Below are positions 61,313 through 64,000 of a DNA stretch of 64,000 bases, piece after piece. A model generated the notes under the pieces. It made no database searches. It was not told the origin of the DNA and saw nothing but the letters and a program-made list of their open reading frames with translations. The DNA lies in contig NZ_MSYM01000018.1 of assembly GCF_001938565.1 (NCBI RefSeq), positions 62,001 through 126,000 of the forward strand, in the 5' to 3' direction. Each line of letters starts with the position of its first letter. The stretch's first letter is position 1. This DNA is from Rhodoferax antarcticus ANT.BR. GTDB taxonomy: Bacteria > Pseudomonadota > Gammaproteobacteria > Burkholderiales > Burkholderiaceae_C. A program made the position numbers and the translations under genes.

Positions 61313-62713
61313 ATGCAACCTTCAACCCGCCAGAGCTCCCCGCTTGCCCTCTTGGTGGTTCTGTGCGTTTTCAGCACCGCAGGCTGCGCCAGCTTGCCCG
61401 ACACAGATGCCATTCTGGCGCGCCATGCCATGCAGGCCGCGCAGTTTGAGACCGCGCGTGGACCGGTGTCGGTCCAGAAAAGCGCCGCCATCGTGGCTGA
61501 GCTCAAGCGCACATCAGGCGACATCGACATTCTGGACAAACAAATCGCCCTAGAGCAGGCCCTCACCGACAGGCCGCTGATGCTGGGCAACAAGGTCACT
61601 CTGCTGCAGGACGGCCCAGCCACCTATGCCGCCATGTTGAAAGCCATTTCAGGTGCGCAAGACCATATCAACATGGAGACCTACATCATCGAAGACGATG
61701 CCATGGGCCAGGCGTTTGCACAGGCGTTAATCACCAAGCAGCGCCAGGGTGTGCAGGTGAATTTGATTTACGACAGTGTGGGTAGCCTAGCCACGCCCAA
61801 GCAGTTTTTTAACGAGTTGGCCGCTGCCGGTGTGGCGGTGCTGGAGTTCAATCCGGTCAACCCGCTGCAATCGCGCGGCGGGGCCTGGCTGCTCAACAAC
61901 CGCGACCACCGCAAGCTGCTGATAGTGGACGGTCGCACGGTCTTTCTGGGCGGCATCAACATCAGCAGCGTGTATTCATCGGGCTCGATCATCCACCGCG
62001 CGACCAAACTCCCGGTGGGTGATGGTGCCTGGCGCGACACCGACCTGCAGATTGACGGGCCGGTCGTGGCTGACTTCCAAAAACTCTTCATGCAGACCTG
62101 GGACAAGCAACACGGAAAGACCCTCATGCCCAAAAATTACACCCCGGTACTCACAGCGGTGGGCAAAGACATCGTGCGCGCCATTGGCGGCACGCCAGAC
62201 GACGCCTTCAACCAGGTTTACCTGACGATGATCTCGGCCATCAGCAACGCCGAACGCCAAGTGTTTTTAACCAACGCTTATTTTGTGCCCAACCCGCAAC
62301 TCATTCAGGCGCTGCTTGACGCTGTGACTCGCGGGGTCGATGTGCGGCTGATTCTGCCCAGCTACAGCGACTCAGGCTTGGTGTTTCACGCTGGCCGGGC
62401 GCAGTACACACAGCTGCTGGAGGGTGGTGTGAAGATTTATGAGCGCCAAGGTGCCTTGTTACACGCCAAAACCGCCATGATTGACGGCGTCTGGTCCACC
62501 GTAGGCTCGAGCAATCTGGACTGGCGCAGCTTCATGGACAACGACGAGGTCAACGCAGTGATTCTGGGGCGCGATTTTGCCCAGCAGATGGCCGCCATGT
62601 TCGCCATTGACCAAGCTGCATCCAAACTCATCACACCCCAAAGCTGGGCAGATCGACCGTTGCAGTTCAAGCTGAAAGAATGGCTGGCAAGGTTGTGGGA
62701 GCGCTGGCTGTGA
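61313..62713 (+). CDS. Phospholipase D / cardiolipin synthase-like lipoprotein
   Basis: 466 residues. The signal peptide ends in the lipobox STAGCAS. Two HKD motifs are intact: NRDHRKLLIVDG (His199, Lys201, Asp206) and LLHAKTAMIDG (His384, Lys386, Asp391). The layout fits ClsA/ClsC-type cardiolipin synthases, but a lipoprotein anchor would place it in the periplasm, so another phosphatidyl transfer is possible. ATG 61313 gives a clean signal peptide; the frame extends to 61253. Confidence 0.88.
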   Translation: MQPSTRQSSPLALLVVLCVFSTAGCASLPDTDAILARHAMQAAQFETARGPVSVQKSAAIVAELKRTSGDIDILDKQIALEQALTDRPLMLGNKVTLLQDGPATYAAMLKAISGAQDHINMETYIIEDDAMGQAFAQALITKQRQGVQVNLIYDSVGSLATPKQFFNELAAAGVAVLEFNPVNPLQSRGGAWLLNNRDHRKLLIVDGRTVFLGGINISSVYSSGSIIHRATKLPVGDGAWRDTDLQIDGPVVADFQKLFMQTWDKQHGKTLMPKNYTPVLTAVGKDIVRAIGGTPDDAFNQVYLTMISAISNAERQVFLTNAYFVPNPQLIQALLDAVTRGVDVRLILPSYSDSGLVFHAGRAQYTQLLEGGVKIYERQGALLHAKTAMIDGVWSTVGSSNLDWRSFMDNDEVNAVILGRDFAQQMAAMFAIDQAASKLITPQSWADRPLQFKLKEWLARLWERWL

Positions 62714-62820
62714 GCCAGCCCGGCCAAGAGATAAGCCACTCGGTTCGCCAACACACTGACACCACCCGCCCAAACGGCCATAGTCAAAGCTGTTTCACTA
62801 CTTTCACCGGAGATCACCTC

Positions 62821-63405
62821 ATGAGAAACCCACTTGGGCTGCGCATTCTTACCACCACACTGGCTGGCGTCATGACCATTTCAATGGTGGCTTGCAGCAA
62901 GGCTGCTGACACCAGCACCACCGGTACGCCCGCACCCAGCACCAGCGTGGGCAATGAAATCGACGACAGCGTGGTCACCACCCGGGTAAAAACCGCACTG
63001 CTGGACAACATGGAAGTCAAGGGTTTTGACATTCAGGTCGAGACCCGCAAGGGCGAAGTCTTGCTCAGTGGCTTTGTCGACAACCAAGGCCAGATCGACG
63101 GGGCGATGACGGTGGCCCAAGGCATTGAGGGCGTGAAAGGTGTCAGCAACAAGCTCAGCCTGAAAGAAGGTGCGGCCACCGTCGGTAGCCAGATCGACGA
63201 CAGCGTGATCACCGGCAAAATCAAAGCAGCACTGCTGGCCGACAACACCATCAAGGGCCTGGACATCACCGTCACCACGAACAAGGGCGAGGCCCAACTC
63301 AGCGGCTTTGTGGACAACCAGGGTCAAATTGACCGCGCCGTGGAGGTAGCCCGTGGCATTGAGGGCGTGACCCAGGTTGGCAACGAGATGAGTCTGAAGA
63401 AATAA
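62821..63405 (+). CDS. BON-domain lipoprotein, two domains
   Basis: 194 residues. The lipobox ISMVACSK is followed by a Thr/Pro tether and two BON domains that are near duplicates (both contain LSGFVDNQGQID). The repeat is seen at DNA level too, so the duplication is recent or homogenised. An OsmY-like envelope role is likely. The frame is open upstream to 62680, but ATG 62821, with CGGAGA before it, begins the signal peptide. The glycine-zipper gene follows 12 bases later. Confidence 0.9.
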   Translation: MRNPLGLRILTTTLAGVMTISMVACSKAADTSTTGTPAPSTSVGNEIDDSVVTTRVKTALLDNMEVKGFDIQVETRKGEVLLSGFVDNQGQIDGAMTVAQGIEGVKGVSNKLSLKEGAATVGSQIDDSVITGKIKAALLADNTIKGLDITVTTNKGEAQLSGFVDNQGQIDRAVEVARGIEGVTQVGNEMSLKK

Positions 63406-63417
63406 CAGGAGCACAAC

Positions 63418-63897
63418 ATGACAATTCAGAAAAACGCCCAACGCATCATCGGCATCACCGCGCTGTTCATCGTGAGCGGCTGCGCCAACTACCCAGCCCC
63501 CGCCAACCCCAGCGGTACGGTCTTGCCACAAGCCACCACTGTAAACACCCAGTTTGGTGTGGTGCAGTCAATTGACTTGGTGCAGCAGCAGGCGGCCTCT
63601 GGCATCGGCGGTTTTGGCGTGGGCACGATTGCTGGCGCCGTCATCGGTGGGGTGCTGGGCAACCAAGTAGGTGGCGGCAGCGGCCAAACAGCCGCTACTA
63701 TTTTGGGAGCTGCCGGCGGCGCCTATGCTGGGAACACACTGGAAAAGAACAACCAAGGCATACAGACGGTGAATGCCTACAAGTTCACCGTGCGCCTGAA
63801 CAATGGCAGCTACCAGACCTATACCCAGACCAGCACCACCGACATCCGTGTGGGCGACCGGGTGCAGATCGACAACGGTATGCTGCGCCGTTACTGA
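63418..63897 (+). CDS. Glycine-zipper 2TM (SlyB/Pcp-like) outer membrane lipoprotein
   Basis: 159 residues. The lipobox IVSGCAN follows a signal peptide. Residues about 60-105 form a glycine zipper (GIGGFGVGTIAGAVIGGVLG; GAAGGAYAGN), and a beta domain ends VGDRVQIDNGMLRRY. SlyB-like proteins respond to envelope stress. ACAGGAG precedes the ATG and the upstream BON gene is 12 bases away, so an operon is likely. The last seven bases overlap the convergent Crp/Fnr gene. Confidence 0.9.
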   Translation: MTIQKNAQRIIGITALFIVSGCANYPAPANPSGTVLPQATTVNTQFGVVQSIDLVQQQAASGIGGFGVGTIAGAVIGGVLGNQVGGGSGQTAATILGAAGGAYAGNTLEKNNQGIQTVNAYKFTVRLNNGSYQTYTQTSTTDIRVGDRVQIDNGMLRRY

Positions 63898-64000
63898 TGC
63901 GGCTGGACATCGCTGAAGAGCCTTTCCAGCTCTTTTTTGACCACGCCGTAGCATTCGCACACGTTTTGTTCCAGCCCGGCGCGGCTGAGCACGCTGATGT
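63891..64000 (-). CDS. Crp/Fnr-family regulator, 3' end only
   Basis: The minus strand reads ISVLSRAGLEQNVCECYGVV then KKELERLFSDVQPHQ and stops (TAA at 63891-63893). I recognise this as the C-terminal end of Crp/Fnr-type regulators of Burkholderiales, which close with a Leu-Glu...Cys-Glu-Cys pattern after the DNA-binding helix. The rest lies beyond the window. Confidence 0.65.
   Translation of the reverse strand, partial: ISVLSRAGLEQNVCECYGVVKKELERLFSDVQPHQ

Overview
The window reads as a stretch of high-GC betaproteobacterial chromosome, most likely from the family Comamonadaceae (a Rhodoferax- or Polaromonas-like organism). This assignment comes from the protein sequences recognised from memory (TrmB, RbgA, TrhP, WaaA/WaaC, the pcm-rhodanese-tolC arrangement) and from an interspersed repeat of about 45-50 bp that I associate with this family. 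No rRNA, tRNA or CRISPR array was seen.

Layout. 0-12 kb holds housekeeping genes: trmB, an RluA-type pseudouridine synthase, a 991-residue fusion of 2,4-dienoyl-CoA reductase with a dienoyl-CoA isomerase, a DsbG-like lipoprotein, a DHH phosphoesterase, a ferredoxin, rbgA, arfB, trhP, aroC and a CBS-pair protein. 12.2-17 kb is a zone of decay: a metY fragment, an IS66-type remnant, a marC pseudogene with a frameshift and an amber codon, and a subtilisin-type autotransporter cut by one amber codon. 17-25.6 kb carries YihY, DUF2069, a GlcD-like oxidase, a ccdAB toxin-antitoxin pair, thyA, two transporters, folA and xth. 25.6-33 kb is a TetR-controlled RND efflux locus whose last three genes are pcm, a rhodanese and a tolC homologue. 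33-40 kb has waaA/waaC, a phosphomannomutase, and alkylation repair genes (Ada-AlkA fusion, ogt).

40.4-64 kb looks like an envelope- and general-stress block: a Cys-paired repeat protein, YtjA, a DUF883-like protein, a holin-like membrane protein, an AI-2E family permease, CbpA-CbpM, a calcium-type P-ATPase with a hexanucleotide-encoded Asn-Gly tract, DUF1015, a 2801-residue cyclic beta-glucan synthase, BON-domain lipoproteins, a PAS-GGDEF cyclase, a phospholipase D/cardiolipin synthase, a glycine-zipper lipoprotein and the 3' end of a Crp/Fnr regulator. Two genes 19 kb apart in this block share an almost identical upstream motif (TGCCAACYCTTAAAGT).

The most unusual signal is the interspersed repeat: 13 recognisable copies in 64 kb. 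Eight are intergenic, three of these touching or lying within a few bases of a start codon. Five lie in frame inside protein genes (trmB, the reductase-isomerase fusion, xth, waaA, waaC), where they encode extra peptide segments. In the fusion, the repeat encodes the linker between the two enzymes. All identifications are by eye and memory; no database search was run.
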